From Deltaproteobacteria bacterium (GTDB lineage Bacteria > Desulfobacterota > DSM-4660 > Desulfatiglandales > HGW-15), in contig JAFDIX010000440.1 of assembly GCA_019307805.1 (NCBI GenBank), positions 1 through 5,044 on the forward strand: a stretch of 5,044 nt of DNA, written 5' to 3'. Every line of letters starts with the position of its first letter. Within the stretch, counting starts at the first letter, position 1. Positions 4,732-5,044 of the stretch are shown one piece after another. A model generated the notes under the pieces. The model saw nothing but the letters and a program-made list of their open reading frames with translations. It did not search any database and had not been told where the DNA came from. A program made the translations under genes and the position numbers.

Positions 4732-5044
4732 TTAACTTTTATTGCCCACCAGGGGAGACATCTTTCTCAAATTCTCCACAATGGGTGGAAATTCTTCCAG
4801 GAAAAAGGCAATTTCCTCCATGGTGTTATCGATTCCCAGGGAAAAGACCAGGGATCCCTGGGCCAAAACTGTGTCCAGGCCAATGGCCGCCAGGACATGG
4901 GAGACCTTGAGGGCTTGGGAAGAGCAGGTGGAACCGCTGGTACCGGCTATCCCCACCGAGTTGAGATGGATCAGGATGGACTCTCCCTCGATGAATTGAA
5001 TGCTGAAACTGGCATGCCCGGGAAGTCTTTTGTCCGGGTGGCCC
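4732..5044 (-). CDS. nifS: cysteine desulfurase, NifS type (C-terminal part)
   Basis: The 5' part is outside the window; 103 C-terminal residues are visible, read from base 5043. Cysteine desulfurases are PLP enzymes that take sulfur from cysteine as an enzyme-bound persulfide for Fe-S clusters, tRNA thiolation and cofactors. The sequence shows the pre-active-site stretch GHPDKRLPGHASFSIQFIEG, then GIAGTSGSTCSS holding the persulfide cysteine (codon 4924-4926), ALKVSHVLAAIG, and the family ending NTMEEIAFFLEEFPPIVENLRKMSPL. The Arg of the usual 'GSxRFSLG' is Val here (GSLVFSLG). The PLP lysine and other N-terminal motifs cannot be seen. The MoeB-like gene starts 92 bases downstream on the same strand, so these genes may form one sulfur-mobilising operon. 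No good terminator or promoter was found in the 4640-4731 gap. NifS and IscS cannot be separated firmly from this fragment; the short active-site loop excludes SufS. Confidence 0.93.
   Translation of the reverse strand, partial: GHPDKRLPGHASFSIQFIEGESILIHLNSVGIAGTSGSTCSSQALKVSHVLAAIGLDTVLAQGSLVFSLGIDNTMEEIAFFLEEFPPIVENLRKMSPLVGNKS

Overview
The window looks like part of the genome of an anaerobic bacterium. The best guess is a sulfate-reducing or syntrophic Desulfobacterota-type lineage. That rests on a stand-alone rubredoxin, the style of the cupin and J-domain proteins, and a NifS/MoeB/MoaD-like cluster, all judged from remembered family resemblance rather than a search. GC content appears moderate. 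No RNA gene, CRISPR array, integrase or insertion sequence was seen.

Layout, left to right. A 53-residue rubredoxin gene lies on the + strand (72-233). Everything else reads on the - strand, so from right to left the order is: the 3' end of a nifS-type cysteine desulfurase (4732 to the window edge); a MoeB/ThiF/HesA-type adenylyltransferase broken by an internal deletion and frameshift (3901-4639); a small MoaD/ThiS-like beta-grasp protein lacking the usual C-terminal Gly-Gly (3638-3898); a 312-base non-coding stretch (3326-3637); a full-length quinol-dependent nitric oxide reductase (1052-3325); a terminator-like hairpin overlapping a sigma70-like promoter; and a cupin domain fused to a DnaJ J domain (260-922), which converges on the rubredoxin gene.

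Two themes stand out. Right part: cysteine desulfurase, E1-like adenylyltransferase and ubiquitin-like protein are the classical parts of a sulfur-transfer relay for molybdenum/tungsten pterin, thiamin or similar cofactors. Here the relay looks damaged or divergent: the E1 is frameshifted, the carrier has no Gly-Gly tail, and the desulfurase has Val where Arg is expected. Left part: a nitric oxide reductase beside a rubredoxin and a cupin suggests a nitrosative/oxidative stress patch. The reductase gene is preceded by a perfect FNR/CRP-superfamily-type palindrome, TTGAC-TTAA-GTCAA. Its centre lies 32 bp from a plausible -10 element, the spacing of a class II activated promoter, so induction by an NO- or redox-sensing regulator of the DNR/NnrR/HcpR/FNR type is a reasonable inference.

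The most unusual items are the cupin-J-domain fusion, the operator/promoter arrangement with a long leader before the reductase, an apparent Glu-to-His change in its quinol site, and the lesion in the MoeB-like gene. The fusion and the MoeB lesion could be real or could be assembly deletions; the sequence alone cannot decide.
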